64,000 bases of DNA from Anaerolineaceae bacterium (GTDB lineage: Bacteria; Chloroflexota; Anaerolineae; Aggregatilineales; Phototrophicaceae). Each line of letters opens with the position of its first letter. Position 1 is the first letter of the stretch. Where the stretch lies: the NCBI GenBank assembly GCA_002699585.1, contig PABP01000023.1, positions 1-64,000 of the forward strand, given 5' to 3'. A program made the translations under genes and the position numbers. Positions 27,304-37,166 of this stretch are shown piece after piece. The notes beneath the pieces are model-generated. The model searched no databases, was not told the DNA's origin, and worked only from the letters and a program-made list of their open reading frames with translations.

Positions 27304-29712
27304 TTAGCCTCCCCAACTGGTCGTAAGCGTAATTCGCGTGTCAGCATGGCCTTCTGGAATGCGATAGAGATAGCGAATAATCTGGTCAGCAGCGATGAAC
27401 ATAATGATTAAAGCTTGTACGATTAAAATCAGATCGACGGAGATATCTGCGCGGGATTGCATCAATGCTGCACCACTGAGTAGTCCACCCCAGAGCAGCC
27501 CGGCCCACAGTGTGTTGCGTGGATTGGTGCGCGCTAGCAAGGCAACCGCAATGGCATCAAAGCCGATATTAGCGAACAAGGCGGGTTCCATGTGATGGGT
27601 GTTGCCTGCCATTTCTACTGCACCAGCTAATCCAGCCAATCCACCGGCCAATGCCATCGCCAGGAAGATGTTCCAAGGTACGTTTGCACCTGCATAGCGG
27701 GCAGCATCCTGGTTTGTACCAACCATCTTGAGTTCAAAACCGGGTGTGGTTTGCTCTAGGAACCAATCCACCAGCCAGATTGCAATCAGCGTCAAAACGA
27801 TGCCAAAGTGCAGTTCCCCATTCACTGTAATCGAGATGAGGAACCAACCCCCTAAGAATGTTGTGGCTGCAATCAGCAAGGTCTTGCGGATATTGCGCGC
27901 ATTCAAGTTGGCGCGATGGATAAATAGATTCAGCAGTAACATAGTCACTGCGGCAACGATCACCATAGGAACTGTAATTTCATTGAAGTATGGTAAAAAC
28001 CCTGTTGGCAAGATTTCGGGTGTTTCTGGCTTGGTCGCGCCTGGGTTCCCAAGAAGGATAGGATCTTGGGATTTAATCAACCAGTCAACGACGAGTAAGC
28101 CAATGAAGTTCAGCATGATGGTCGTGATGACTTCATGTGCGCCTGTAAAAGCCTTGAGTAAACCAGGAATCGCACCCCATAAAAACCCGCCAGCAATGCC
28201 CATCAGGATAACCAGTGGCAGGTGCAAGAAGGCTGCATTGACGGATAAGCCTAGCACTAGCCAAATCACGACACCAACGGCGATAGCTACTGCAATGACC
28301 CATGTTTGGCGATCATCGGTGGGTTTGCCATACCGTCTTCGTCGTCGCCAGAATAAGAAAATAGCGACGATGATGGCGATTGCCGCGAATAAGGGCAAAA
28401 TTGAACCGGCATCCATCGTCCAACCAAAGCCAGCCCAGGCCGCCGTAATCGCACCAATATGGAGCTGCCCTTCTACACCGATGTTGAACAGGCCGCCTTT
28501 GAAAGCCATGCCAACGGCCAGGCCTGCGATGATATAGGGCATGGCTTTGACAATGGTGCGTTCAAGCTGGCTTGGATAAAACAGAAGTGCTCTGCTGCTG
28601 AGATTCAGATAACTAATCGTGTTCTGGTCACCATGTATCGTACCGATTAAATTGGATCGTTGGCCTGGATCAATGGCGAGTTGGCTACCTGGACTGCTAC
28701 TGGTTGGCAAACGCACAATTAAATTTTCGTCCAGTATGGCAGGCAACTCATCTACCAAAGCCTGATTTACGTCTTCGTTAGTTAGCAGACCTGCTTCATA
28801 TAATGCCCCGATGAGCCGAAAATCCTCACCAAGCGCGGCTGCGTCCTCTAGACCACTTTCACGAAGGGTTTCTAGCGTTGGAACAGCTTCTATCACGCGC
28901 CGGGCTGGACCCTGGGCGATATCGACGATGAGATTGGCGTCTTCGCCTGTGGCATCGATATCAGCCGCTTGGAGCGTTTGTAGGACTTCGTAGTTACGCT
29001 GTAGAGTGACATCACCATATGTGTCAATCATCTGTAAATGATCGAAAGTTTGTGAGCGTACGTCATCGCTCATCTCCGCGAGTTCGGGCCATAGGTTAGT
29101 TGCGGTGGTGATTGTTTCATCATCTACTGTGGCATCAACGGCAAATAACTCTGCTAAATCCCGAATATCACCGCGTTCAAAACCATCATTTTCGAGTGCA
29201 TTAAGCGTGGTCTGGACCTCGGTTAGGGCTTCAACACCGATTGTTTGGATCGTCGGAATACGTTCTGCGAATTCGTCATAATCCTCTTCGATCCACTCCG
29301 GGTGCTGTTCCAGAATGGGAAGGTAGGATTCCATATTGGCTATGCCGATGTCTGCCAAAAGCTCAAAAGGACGTGCCTGACGACTGATTCGATCCGACGT
29401 AAGCTCGTTCGTTGCAGCATACTGCTGTATCTCGGCGAAGTCATCCAGGCTGGCGATGTCATTGAGGGCTAGGCCTGTACTACCTTCGATGAGGGCGGCG
29501 TAGGCTTTGCCGGATACGGATAGCCCTTCGGAGATGTTGTTATCGCCGCTGCCAACAATGGTGATGACGATCAGCGGGATGCCTGCCAGTAAAGCCGTAA
29601 AAACGGCTAAAAATGGGATGATGCTGGCTGAAACACGTCCCCACAAACGAGCAACGGGAGCAAAAAAAGCGGGTCCCTGTGGCTTGCTGCTGTTCGCTGT
29701 CGTCTCACTCAT
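27304..29712 (-). CDS. nucleoside-type ABC transporter permease with a large extracytoplasmic insertion
   Basis: An 802-residue permease, about twice the usual length for NupP/YufP-type subunits. After a Pro-rich N-terminus and a first membrane span (about 33-55) comes a soluble, acidic, helix-rich region of about 320 residues (roughly 60-380). The standard BPD_transp_2 permease fold starts at about 388 (MAFKGGLFNIGVEGQ). A second insertion with a basic RRRRRYG stretch and extra hydrophobic spans separates the early and late halves. By topology the insertion faces outward, where it could dock the binding protein or sense the substrate (inference). Its ATG overlaps the stop codon of the ATPase gene (ATGA), so translation is coupled. 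Confidence 0.88.
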   Translation of the reverse strand: MSETTANSSKPQGPAFFAPVARLWGRVSASIIPFLAVFTALLAGIPLIVITIVGSGDNNISEGLSVSGKAYAALIEGSTGLALNDIASLDDFAEIQQYAATNELTSDRISRQARPFELLADIGIANMESYLPILEQHPEWIEEDYDEFAERIPTIQTIGVEALTEVQTTLNALENDGFERGDIRDLAELFAVDATVDDETITTATNLWPELAEMSDDVRSQTFDHLQMIDTYGDVTLQRNYEVLQTLQAADIDATGEDANLIVDIAQGPARRVIEAVPTLETLRESGLEDAAALGEDFRLIGALYEAGLLTNEDVNQALVDELPAILDENLIVRLPTSSSPGSQLAIDPGQRSNLIGTIHGDQNTISYLNLSSRALLFYPSQLERTIVKAMPYIIAGLAVGMAFKGGLFNIGVEGQLHIGAITAAWAGFGWTMDAGSILPLFAAIAIIVAIFLFWRRRRRYGKPTDDRQTWVIAVAIAVGVVIWLVLGLSVNAAFLHLPLVILMGIAGGFLWGAIPGLLKAFTGAHEVITTIMLNFIGLLVVDWLIKSQDPILLGNPGATKPETPEILPTGFLPYFNEITVPMVIVAAVTMLLLNLFIHRANLNARNIRKTLLIAATTFLGGWFLISITVNGELHFGIVLTLIAIWLVDWFLEQTTPGFELKMVGTNQDAARYAGANVPWNIFLAMALAGGLAGLAGAVEMAGNTHHMEPALFANIGFDAIAVALLARTNPRNTLWAGLLWGGLLSGAALMQSRADISVDLILIVQALIIMFIAADQIIRYLYRIPEGHADTRITLTTSWGG

Positions 29713-31277
29713 GCCGATTGCCCTTCTGTATTCGCTGTGTTTTCTTTGTTACCGGCCATGCGTAAACCAATTGTTTCGCGGTCTGCATCTTCGATGGGCA
29801 GAATATCGATGATGTGCCCATCAAACATGACCGCGATGCGATCTGACAGGCTCAAAATCTCATCAAGTTCTGAAGAGATCAGCAGAATGGCCGCCCCGGC
29901 GTCGCGCATACGAATGATTTGTTTATGGATAAATTCGATGGACCCGACATCAAGGCCGCGCGTGGGTTGGGAAGCGATTAGCAACTTTACATCGCGGCTG
30001 AATTCACGGGCGACGATGACTTTCTGTTGGTTGCCACCGGAGAGGCTGCTAATGGTGTTGTATATATTTGGTGGACGAACATCGTATTGTTCAACCAGTG
30101 TTTGCGCGTTTTCAGCGATAGCCTGATCGTTGATGATGATGCCATTCGCATATGGATTTACATAATACGTATTCAGTACCATATTTTGCATGACCAGAAA
30201 GGGACCAACCATGCCCATCTTCTGACGATCTTCGGGTACATGCCCTGACCCTAATTCTGTGATGCGCCTGGGATTGGCATTCGTCGTATCCTCACCCAGG
30301 AAATTAACGTGGCCGCTCTGAATGGATCTCAAACCGGTGATGGCTTCGACCAATTCTGTCTGGCCGTTACCCTGTACACCTGCGATCCCCAAGATTTCCC
30401 CGGCATAGACATCGAGTGTGACGCCTTTGACAACTGGAACTGCGCGTTCGTCGAGGACGACCAGTTCGTTGATCTGCATGACACGTTCTTGGGCCTGACC
30501 TCGTTCTTTTTCGACTTCCAGGATGACATCACGACCAACCATCAGCGAAGCTAGTGATTGCGGCGTCGAAGTTTTGGGGTCCGCATCACCTGCGACTTTA
30601 CCGCGCCGGAGGACAGTAATGGTATCGCAGATTTCAAGGACTTCTTTGAGCTTGTGGCTGATGAAGATGATGCTCACACCGCGCTCAATGAGTGTGCGCA
30701 TGACAGCAAATAAGCCGCGCGCTTCCTGGGGTGTGAGGACGGCTGTTGGCTCATCCAGAATGAGGACATCAGCGTCACGATAAAGCGCTTTGATAATTTC
30801 TACACGTTGTTGAATGCCCACCGGTAGATCACGAATAATGGCATTGGGATTGACGGCTAGACTGTAGCGCTGGGAAATGTCTTCAATACGGCGACGAGCT
30901 TCGTCTTTTCTCAGGAACGGTCCGTTGACGCTTTCATTGCCAAGCATCACATTCTCTGTGACTGTCAAGGGTTCCACCAGCTTAAAATGCTGGTGAACCA
31001 TCCCAATACCGTGCGTGATGGCATCTTTAGGATTGTGAATCTCTATGGGCTGGCCATTGACAAGGATTTCGCCTTCATCGGGTGTGTAAAGTCCATAAAT
31101 CATATTCATGAGGGTGCTTTTTCCTGCACCATTTTCGCCGAGCAGCCCGAGCACCTGCCCTTTGTATAACTTCAGATCAATATGATCGTTGGCAAGCACA
31201 CCTGGGAAACGCTTTGTTAGACCTTTTACTTCCAGAACGGGGGTGTCGCTTCTTGAAGTAGGTAAGTTTTTCATCAT
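29709..31277 (-). CDS. nucleoside/sugar-type ABC transporter ATPase (two ABC domains)
   Basis: A 522-residue tandem ATPase of the RbsA/NupO class, first gene of the importer operon. The first domain has Walker A GENGAGKST (47-55), Q-loop and Walker B LILDEPTAVLTP. The second has the degenerate Walker A (VQGNGQTE), an intact LSGGNQQK signature and ASQPTRGLDVG, the usual asymmetry of this family. The start is one of two adjacent ATGs (31277 or 31274) with a weak ribosome-binding site. A perfect TATAAT on the minus strand at about 31317-31322 may be its -10 box, though no clear -35 matches it. Confidence 0.92.
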   Translation of the reverse strand: MMKNLPTSRSDTPVLEVKGLTKRFPGVLANDHIDLKLYKGQVLGLLGENGAGKSTLMNMIYGLYTPDEGEILVNGQPIEIHNPKDAITHGIGMVHQHFKLVEPLTVTENVMLGNESVNGPFLRKDEARRRIEDISQRYSLAVNPNAIIRDLPVGIQQRVEIIKALYRDADVLILDEPTAVLTPQEARGLFAVMRTLIERGVSIIFISHKLKEVLEICDTITVLRRGKVAGDADPKTSTPQSLASLMVGRDVILEVEKERGQAQERVMQINELVVLDERAVPVVKGVTLDVYAGEILGIAGVQGNGQTELVEAITGLRSIQSGHVNFLGEDTTNANPRRITELGSGHVPEDRQKMGMVGPFLVMQNMVLNTYYVNPYANGIIINDQAIAENAQTLVEQYDVRPPNIYNTISSLSGGNQQKVIVAREFSRDVKLLIASQPTRGLDVGSIEFIHKQIIRMRDAGAAILLISSELDEILSLSDRIAVMFDGHIIDILPIEDADRETIGLRMAGNKENTANTEGQSA

Positions 31278-31410
31278 ATAAAATTAACTCTTAAGTTCGA
31301 TTGGCCGAGATAGGGGCGATTATAACGCAAATGTGCCATAGGACAGCTATGACACATTGCGCTTTCTTGCATGTCATTTTATGCAGGATGGACTATAAGC
31401 TGGGATGGCA

Positions 31411-33006
31411 CTAAAGTTGCTCTAACCAGCGATAGCCGTAAGGTAGCAACTGGATTTGACCTTCGATGATCTCATCTGTATTGGCTAGGGCATCTTTGTA
31501 TGTTCCATCCAGGTCAACCACACGATCCTGGTCAGATAAATTGTGCAAAGCTAGGAACGCATCGTATTCGCTGACGCGCTTGAAGCAAAGCAGCTCGTTG
31601 GGCAAATGATGCCACCATTCTAAGCGCCCTACCCCAAGCACAGGTAGGCGTTTACGTGTGTAAATCATCTCGCGGATGGTGTGCAACAAAGATGAGCGAT
31701 CTTCGCGTTGCGCTTCGACATTTACGGAGGTATAGCCAAATACTGGATCACTGATAAGTGGCATATAGAGCTGCTCACGGGGAGCGCGGCTAAAACCTGC
31801 ATTTTCGGTGGTGTCCCACTGCATCGGTGTACGAACGCCATTACGGTCTGCCTGGGTAATGTCATCACCCATACCGATTTCATCACCATAATAGAGGATA
31901 GGTGAACCCGGCATCGTAAAGAGCAGGCTGTTTAGGATTTGGATTTTACGGCGATCATTTTCAACAAGTGGAGCCAGCCGTCGCCGAATACCGAGATTGA
32001 GACGTGCATTTAAATCCGCCGCGTAGTAATCCCACATAAAGTCACGTTCTTCTTCAGTGACCATTTCCAGGGTCAATTCATCATGATTACGCAGGAAGTT
32101 AACCCACTGCGATCCATTCGGTACGTCAGGGGTATTCTGCATGATGTCGACAATGCTGCTGCGATCCCCTTTTGCCAGGGCCATATACAAGCGTGGCATG
32201 ACAGGGAAATTGAAGTTCATGTGGAATTCCAGGCCATGCTGAGGTGTACCAAAATATGGAACGACCTCTTGGGGCCATTGGTTGGCTTCGCCCAGCAAGA
32301 CAGCATGTGGATAGTGCGCATCAACCAGGGCGCGCATGCGCTTCAAAAATTGGTGTGTTTCCGGTAGATTTTCGCCATTGGTGCCTTCACGCTCATAGAG
32401 GTATGGCACAGCGTCCACTCGGAAGCCATCAATACCCATATCCAACCAAAATATCATGACATCAAGCATAGCCTGTTGGACGCGGGGATTGCTGTAATTG
32501 AGGTCCGGCTGGCTGCTATAAAAGCGATGCCAATAATACTCGCCGCTCTCTTCGTCATAGGCCCAATTTGACTTTTCTGTGTCGACGAAAATGATGCGGG
32601 CATCCTGGTATTCTTCTGCAGTTTGGCTCCAGACGTAGAAATCACGCATGGAAGAATCCTTTGCGCGACGGGACTCAACAAACCAGGGATGCTGATACGA
32701 TGTGTGATTGACGACTAGGTCGGCAATAATGCGCATGCCGCGACGATGAATTTCATCAACGGTCAGGCGGAAATCTTCCATCACACCGTAGTCCGGGTGA
32801 ATACCGTAGAAGCTCGCGATGTCATAGCCATCATCGTTAAGTGGAGAAGGATAAATCGGTAGCAGCCAGATACAGTCGACACCTAGCCATTGGAGATAAT
32901 CTAATTTTTTTCGTAGTCCGGCAAAATCACCGTGGCCATTGCCATCGCCATCGGCGAATGCCCGTAAATACAATTCATAGAAAATGGCGTTCTGGTACCA
33001 CTGCAT
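31411..33006 (-). CDS. treS: trehalose synthase (maltose-trehalose isomerase), GH13
   Basis: A 531-residue GH13 enzyme predicted to interconvert maltose and trehalose by intramolecular transglucosylation. The opening WYQNAIFYELYLRAF and the block GYDIASFYGIHPDYG are typical of TreS. The catalytic residues are Asp198 (GFRVDAV), Glu240 (LLGEANQW) and Asp309 (FLRNHDE). It has no maltokinase domain fused, unlike some TreS proteins, and no signal peptide. AAAGGG ten bases before the ATG supports the start. It is monocistronic. Between its stop and the ABC ATPase start, a long imperfect stem (about 31327-31356) may end transcription, though no U-run follows. Confidence 0.87.
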   Translation of the reverse strand: MQWYQNAIFYELYLRAFADGDGNGHGDFAGLRKKLDYLQWLGVDCIWLLPIYPSPLNDDGYDIASFYGIHPDYGVMEDFRLTVDEIHRRGMRIIADLVVNHTSYQHPWFVESRRAKDSSMRDFYVWSQTAEEYQDARIIFVDTEKSNWAYDEESGEYYWHRFYSSQPDLNYSNPRVQQAMLDVMIFWLDMGIDGFRVDAVPYLYEREGTNGENLPETHQFLKRMRALVDAHYPHAVLLGEANQWPQEVVPYFGTPQHGLEFHMNFNFPVMPRLYMALAKGDRSSIVDIMQNTPDVPNGSQWVNFLRNHDELTLEMVTEEERDFMWDYYAADLNARLNLGIRRRLAPLVENDRRKIQILNSLLFTMPGSPILYYGDEIGMGDDITQADRNGVRTPMQWDTTENAGFSRAPREQLYMPLISDPVFGYTSVNVEAQREDRSSLLHTIREMIYTRKRLPVLGVGRLEWWHHLPNELLCFKRVSEYDAFLALHNLSDQDRVVDLDGTYKDALANTDEIIEGQIQLLPYGYRWLEQL

Positions 33007-33118
33007 CGCTTTATCGACCCTTTGCTCTTATCAGAAATGTAGATTTCATTATCCACATTATTGTGGACTTTCCGAATAAGTATTATTAAGTAGCCTTGTG
33101 GTGTCCTAAATTGCAAAA

Positions 33119-33151
33119 AAAGAGGATGACTATATAGGTGTCATCCTCTTT
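33119..33151 (-). terminator. terminator of the acetyl-CoA synthetase gene
   Basis: AAAGAGGATGAC (33119-33130) and its exact complement (33140-33151) form a 12-base stem with a nine-base loop. It is followed on the minus strand by a run of seven T residues. Confidence 0.92.
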
Positions 33152-33169
33152 GCTTGTGACACAGATAAA

Positions 33170-35074
33170 TTACTCTTCGAGGGTACTGGTATCGCCGACG
33201 GGAAGACCTTGCGCCTCGGCCTTTAGGATGCGGCGCATGATCTTACCAGAACGTGTCTTGGGCAGCTTTTCTACAAAGTTGATGACGCTGGGTTTAGCGA
33301 TTGGCCCGACTTCATCGCCAACATGATTTTTTAGCTCCGCTTCCAGTTCTTTTGAGCCATCTACGCCATTGACGAGGATGCAATAGGCGTGGATGACATT
33401 GCCCCTGAGTTCATCAGGAACGGCGATAACTGCCGCTTCGGCAACTGTCTCGTGGCTGACGAGAGCTGATTCAACTTCAGCTGTACCCAGACGATAGCCG
33501 CTGACTTTGATGACATCGTCATTACGCCCGATGATCCAGTAGTAGCCATCGGCATCACGGCGAGCTGTATCCCCCGCCAAGTACCAACCCTGCTCCTTAT
33601 ATTTGGACCAGTACTGATCGAGGAAGCGTTGGTCATCTCCCCATACGGTCCGTAACATGCTCGGCCAGGGGCCTTGTATGACTAGGTTGCCATCTTCTCC
33701 AGGTTCGCAAGACTTGCCTTCATCATTGATAATGTCAACGGAAATGCCAGGGAACGGACGGGTTGCACTACCTGGCTTGAGTCCGACAGAAGGCAGCGGA
33801 CAAATCATGAAACCACCCGTTTCGGTTTGCCACCAGGTATCAATAATTGGGCATTCTTCACGGCCTATAACGCGGTGGTACCAGCGCCAGGCTTCCGGGT
33901 TGATGGGTTCACCAACGGAGCCGAGCAGGCGCAAGCTGCTGAGATCATGGCGGTTGGCCCAGGCATCACCAAAGCGCATCAAGCCACGAATAGCTGTCGG
34001 AGCTGTATATAAGATCGTGACGCCATATTCTTCCACGATGCGCCACCAGCGGTCAGGATATGGAAAATTGGGCGCACCTTCATAAATGATGCTGGTCGCT
34101 CCCAGGATCAGTGGCGCGTAGACGATATAACTGTGTCCCGTGATCCAACCTGGATCGGCAGCACACCACCAACGATCATCATCTTTGATATCGAAAGCCC
34201 ATTCCAGTGTCGTCGAGGTATAAACTTGATAGCCGCCATGCGTATGCAAGACGCCTTTGGGTTTACCCGTTGTGCCGCTGGTATATAGGATGAATAGTGG
34301 GTCTTCGGCATCCATGACCTCTGTTTCACAGTAACGGCTGGCGATAGGCAGCGCCATCAAGTCGTGATACCAATAGTCACGCCCCTGCTCCATGTTGATG
34401 TCATGGCCGGTCCGTTTGACGACAATCACCGTATCGACCACCGGCGAGCGGCGCACTGCTTCATCAACGACATCTTTTAAGCGAACGATCTTGCCACGGA
34501 GCCATGCTCCATCTGCTGTGACAAGCACACGACTTTGAGCATCGGCAATACGGTCGGCCAGGGCTTGATCGCTGAAGCCACCATATACCACGCTGTGAGG
34601 TGCGCCGATTTTGGCACAGGCCAGCATGGCAATGATGATCTCTGGAACACGTCCCATGTAAATAGTGACGCGATCACCTTTTTTGACACCCATGCTGCGC
34701 AGGACGTTGGCGAATTTATTGCCCTCCTGCCACAAACGCCAATAGGACATGGTGACCTTATCGCCATTCTCACCTTCCCAGATGAAGGCAAGCTTGTTCC
34801 GACGCCATGTTTTTGTGTGGCGATCAAGCGCATTGTGAACGATATTGGTCTTGGCACCGACAAACCATTTATAGAATGGTGCATTGCTGTCATCGAGCAC
34901 TTTATCCCACATTTTGTGCCATTCCAGCGTATTGGCTCGCTTGGCCCAGAAAGCTTCCAGGTCGTCTTGCGCCTCAGCATAAACGGCTTCGTAGTCGGGT
35001 ACATTGGCATGTTCGACGATGTCTTCTGTGGGATGATACCATTCGCTCGTTGGGGGTGAATAATCTTCAGTCAT
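33170..35074 (-). CDS. acsA: acetyl-CoA synthetase (AMP-forming)
   Basis: A 634-residue ANL-superfamily enzyme that activates acetate to acetyl-CoA through acetyl-AMP. The ATP-binding loop TSGTTGKPKG lies near 264-273. The block DTWWQTETGG carries the Trp that limits the acyl pocket to acetate in characterised Acs enzymes. The C-terminal KTRSGKIMRR holds Lys611, the catalytic lysine that is acetylated in many species. Length is normal. An AGGAG ribosome-binding site supports the start at 35074. The 120 bases upstream contain a 12-base palindrome (35094-35105) overlapping the leader. Acetylation control is plausible given the GNAT genes in the window, but that link is only speculation. Confidence 0.92.
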   Translation of the reverse strand: MTEDYSPPTSEWYHPTEDIVEHANVPDYEAVYAEAQDDLEAFWAKRANTLEWHKMWDKVLDDSNAPFYKWFVGAKTNIVHNALDRHTKTWRRNKLAFIWEGENGDKVTMSYWRLWQEGNKFANVLRSMGVKKGDRVTIYMGRVPEIIIAMLACAKIGAPHSVVYGGFSDQALADRIADAQSRVLVTADGAWLRGKIVRLKDVVDEAVRRSPVVDTVIVVKRTGHDINMEQGRDYWYHDLMALPIASRYCETEVMDAEDPLFILYTSGTTGKPKGVLHTHGGYQVYTSTTLEWAFDIKDDDRWWCAADPGWITGHSYIVYAPLILGATSIIYEGAPNFPYPDRWWRIVEEYGVTILYTAPTAIRGLMRFGDAWANRHDLSSLRLLGSVGEPINPEAWRWYHRVIGREECPIIDTWWQTETGGFMICPLPSVGLKPGSATRPFPGISVDIINDEGKSCEPGEDGNLVIQGPWPSMLRTVWGDDQRFLDQYWSKYKEQGWYLAGDTARRDADGYYWIIGRNDDVIKVSGYRLGTAEVESALVSHETVAEAAVIAVPDELRGNVIHAYCILVNGVDGSKELEAELKNHVGDEVGPIAKPSVINFVEKLPKTRSGKIMRRILKAEAQGLPVGDTSTLEE

Positions 35075-35196
35075 AAGTATAACTCCTCTTCAATCAATCG
35101 ATTGAGAACCGATCAATACTAATAATTGGTTCCTTATTTGGACCTCTGGATTATAAGCACAAGCGGGAGAAAATAAAAACGAACCGACCAGACCGC

Positions 35197-36261
35197 CTAT
35201 AAAGGCTGATGTGGCTTTTGCAACCAGACAAATAAGGCATTGCCATTGCATTTATTGTCACTTTCACGGCCATTGCTAGCTGTGGCGATCGTATCAAGTA
35301 TTAACTGGTTGCTATATCGCAACATACGTTGAGGCAAAGTCACGGGTTCTGGTTGAATATGGGACTGAATATTCTGATCTGATGAAGCAGTTATGTTAAC
35401 TGTTTTTGATCTAGTAAATAGTGGCGCTAGCGGATTGGGATAAGTGAGGTTGTTGACCCAACTATTCATTCGTACGACATCAACTTCTAGGGCGTTGGCG
35501 AACTGACGAATGAGGGATGGTGTGAAGTAGTAAAGGTGTTCGATGATGAAGCCGCGCCAGAGTTGCTTTGTTGATTGAGCAAAGCGTCGTTCCCATGAAT
35601 TGTAGTTAGGCACGTTAAAGAATATGACGCCACCGGGTTTTAGCAAGTCAACCGCAGCCTGTAGATAGTTCATGGGTTCACACAGGTGCTCGACCACGCT
35701 CTTCATCGTGATGACATCATATTCTGCAGGTGTCATATCTCGAAAATCGCCATGAAAAATCGGGATGCCAAGGGCTTGGCTAGCACTTTCTGCGGCAACA
35801 GATGATAGTTCAGAGCCTGCAACTTCCCAACCTCTTTGTTGTGCTATTTTGAGGAGTTGTCCTCCCCCACAACCGATATCCAGTAACATGGGTTTACTGA
35901 CGTTGAGAAAAGCGTCAGTTGTGTCCAGGATATAATTTGCACGTTCTTGCTGGTGACTTTCAAATTGGGTACTGGCACCGGGTATGGCATAGACCGTATC
36001 GTAAAATCGCTGAATAGCTTGATCGGTCATGCGGGGATTCATATAGATCAAGCCGCACTGGCGACATTTTACGAAGCTAATCTCTTGAGTATCGAAATCG
36101 AGCGCTGCCACACCCATGCGATGCATTGGGACGGTGATATTTTGTTTCGGTGGTAAATGCCCGAGAGAAACTGCATCGTCGTGGCCACAATAGTCGCAAA
36201 CCACGTGTTCAAGCAAATCGCTAATAGCCGTGGAATTTGGAAGGCTGTGTGATTTAAGCAT
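35197..36261 (-). CDS. zinc-ribbon SAM-dependent methyltransferase
   Basis: A 354-residue protein with an N-terminal four-cysteine metal site (Cys22, Cys25, Cys66, Cys69). A class I methyltransferase domain follows, with the SAM-binding motif LLDIGCGGGQ (127-135) and the later block ITMKSVVEHL. The pairing of a zinc ribbon and methyltransferase resembles sugar C-methyltransferases and related enzymes, but the substrate is unknown. It is the last gene of a likely operon: it starts 20 bases after the double GNAT gene, which itself overlaps the response-regulator gene. Confidence 0.83.
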   Translation of the reverse strand: MLKSHSLPNSTAISDLLEHVVCDYCGHDDAVSLGHLPPKQNITVPMHRMGVAALDFDTQEISFVKCRQCGLIYMNPRMTDQAIQRFYDTVYAIPGASTQFESHQQERANYILDTTDAFLNVSKPMLLDIGCGGGQLLKIAQQRGWEVAGSELSSVAAESASQALGIPIFHGDFRDMTPAEYDVITMKSVVEHLCEPMNYLQAAVDLLKPGGVIFFNVPNYNSWERRFAQSTKQLWRGFIIEHLYYFTPSLIRQFANALEVDVVRMNSWVNNLTYPNPLAPLFTRSKTVNITASSDQNIQSHIQPEPVTLPQRMLRYSNQLILDTIATASNGRESDNKCNGNALFVWLQKPHQPL

Positions 36262-36281
36262 GAATATGAGGGAAAGATGCT

Positions 36282-37166
36282 CTATAAATTTAAGAACATC
36301 TCGATACGTTGAAAAGAAACAACGTATCCAAGTTCCTCGAAAATAGGCCAGGTTGGGTGGTTAAGTGGGAGATTTTCTACCTTGGTATCCTGGCGCGGAT
36401 TGTCGTAATGCACTTGTGAGAGTAGCGCGCGCATCATGTCTGGGCTTGCATTCGGATTCATCACAATATGCTGCAATTGGAATGCTGTTTTCTGGAAGAT
36501 AATCCAGCCTTTTTCACCATCTGGCAGGCTGATGTCATATCCTGCTAGATTATCCATGTTCAACAAGGAGGCAGTTTCTTCTACCCAGGAGGCCCCTTTT
36601 TCTCGCTGGGCCAAGCGATCCGGGATTTCTTTGCTCAGCGATGTTACTGTGATATTTGGCTTGGGCAAAAGGTCATCTTTTAATTTGCTCGGTGCGCGAC
36701 GAATGACGAGTAGTTCGCGGGTTTCTTCAAAGCCATATTTTTTGAAGAGACGATGGGCGGGTTCGTTGCCTTTAATGACTTCTAACTGGACCAATGACAG
36801 GTCTTTTTCGCGGGCGACATTAATGGCCTGGTCCATCAGGAATTGGCCTACATGCCGTCGGCGCCTTTCTGGGAGAACGCCCATACGTGTGATCCATCCG
36901 CGTTTATCACGAATCCCCAGCATGATGATGCCGTTTAATTCGTGGTCAGATGGATCAAGCGCGACGTAAGAATGATCTAAATCGACGTCGTAGTTGTCAA
37001 TATACTCGCGCATGCGCATGGCATTCATGGGCATCGGAACAATATAGTCTGTCCGTGCTCGACTATAAATGTCGGCAAGTTCTTTGTCTGAATACTTGCT
37101 TGTGGCGATGGCATACTGTTTGTTGTCGGTGTCATCACCAGCAGAAGAGGTATCCAAGGATGTCAT
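36282..37166 (-). CDS. two-domain GNAT acetyltransferase
   Basis: A 294-residue protein. The first GNAT domain (about 25-165) has a recognisable acetyl-CoA loop in ERRRRHVGQFL near residue 100. The second half (about 170-294) looks like a degenerate GNAT-like fold without a clear loop, a common arrangement in tandem GNATs. The acceptor is unknown. Its ATG overlaps the stop codon of the response-regulator gene by one base (TGATG), so the two are translated together. This suggests the acetyltransferase works in the same signalling pathway, for instance modifying a target on command (inference). Confidence 0.8.
   Translation of the reverse strand: MTSLDTSSAGDDTDNKQYAIATSKYSDKELADIYSRARTDYIVPMPMNAMRMREYIDNYDVDLDHSYVALDPSDHELNGIIMLGIRDKRGWITRMGVLPERRRRHVGQFLMDQAINVAREKDLSLVQLEVIKGNEPAHRLFKKYGFEETRELLVIRRAPSKLKDDLLPKPNITVTSLSKEIPDRLAQREKGASWVEETASLLNMDNLAGYDISLPDGEKGWIIFQKTAFQLQHIVMNPNASPDMMRALLSQVHYDNPRQDTKVENLPLNHPTWPIFEELGYVVSFQRIEMFLNL

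Noticed and set aside
27728-28537. Long open frame (269 codons) opposite the permease gene
   Set aside because: It is antisense to a clear membrane-protein gene and its composition, rich in Lys, Pro and Met, is that of a shadow frame.
33049-33057. Perfect DnaA-box sequence TTATCCACA with a nearby inverted partner, upstream of treS
   Set aside because: A single box with no cluster, no AT-rich unwinding region and no dnaA/dnaN neighbours is not enough for an origin.
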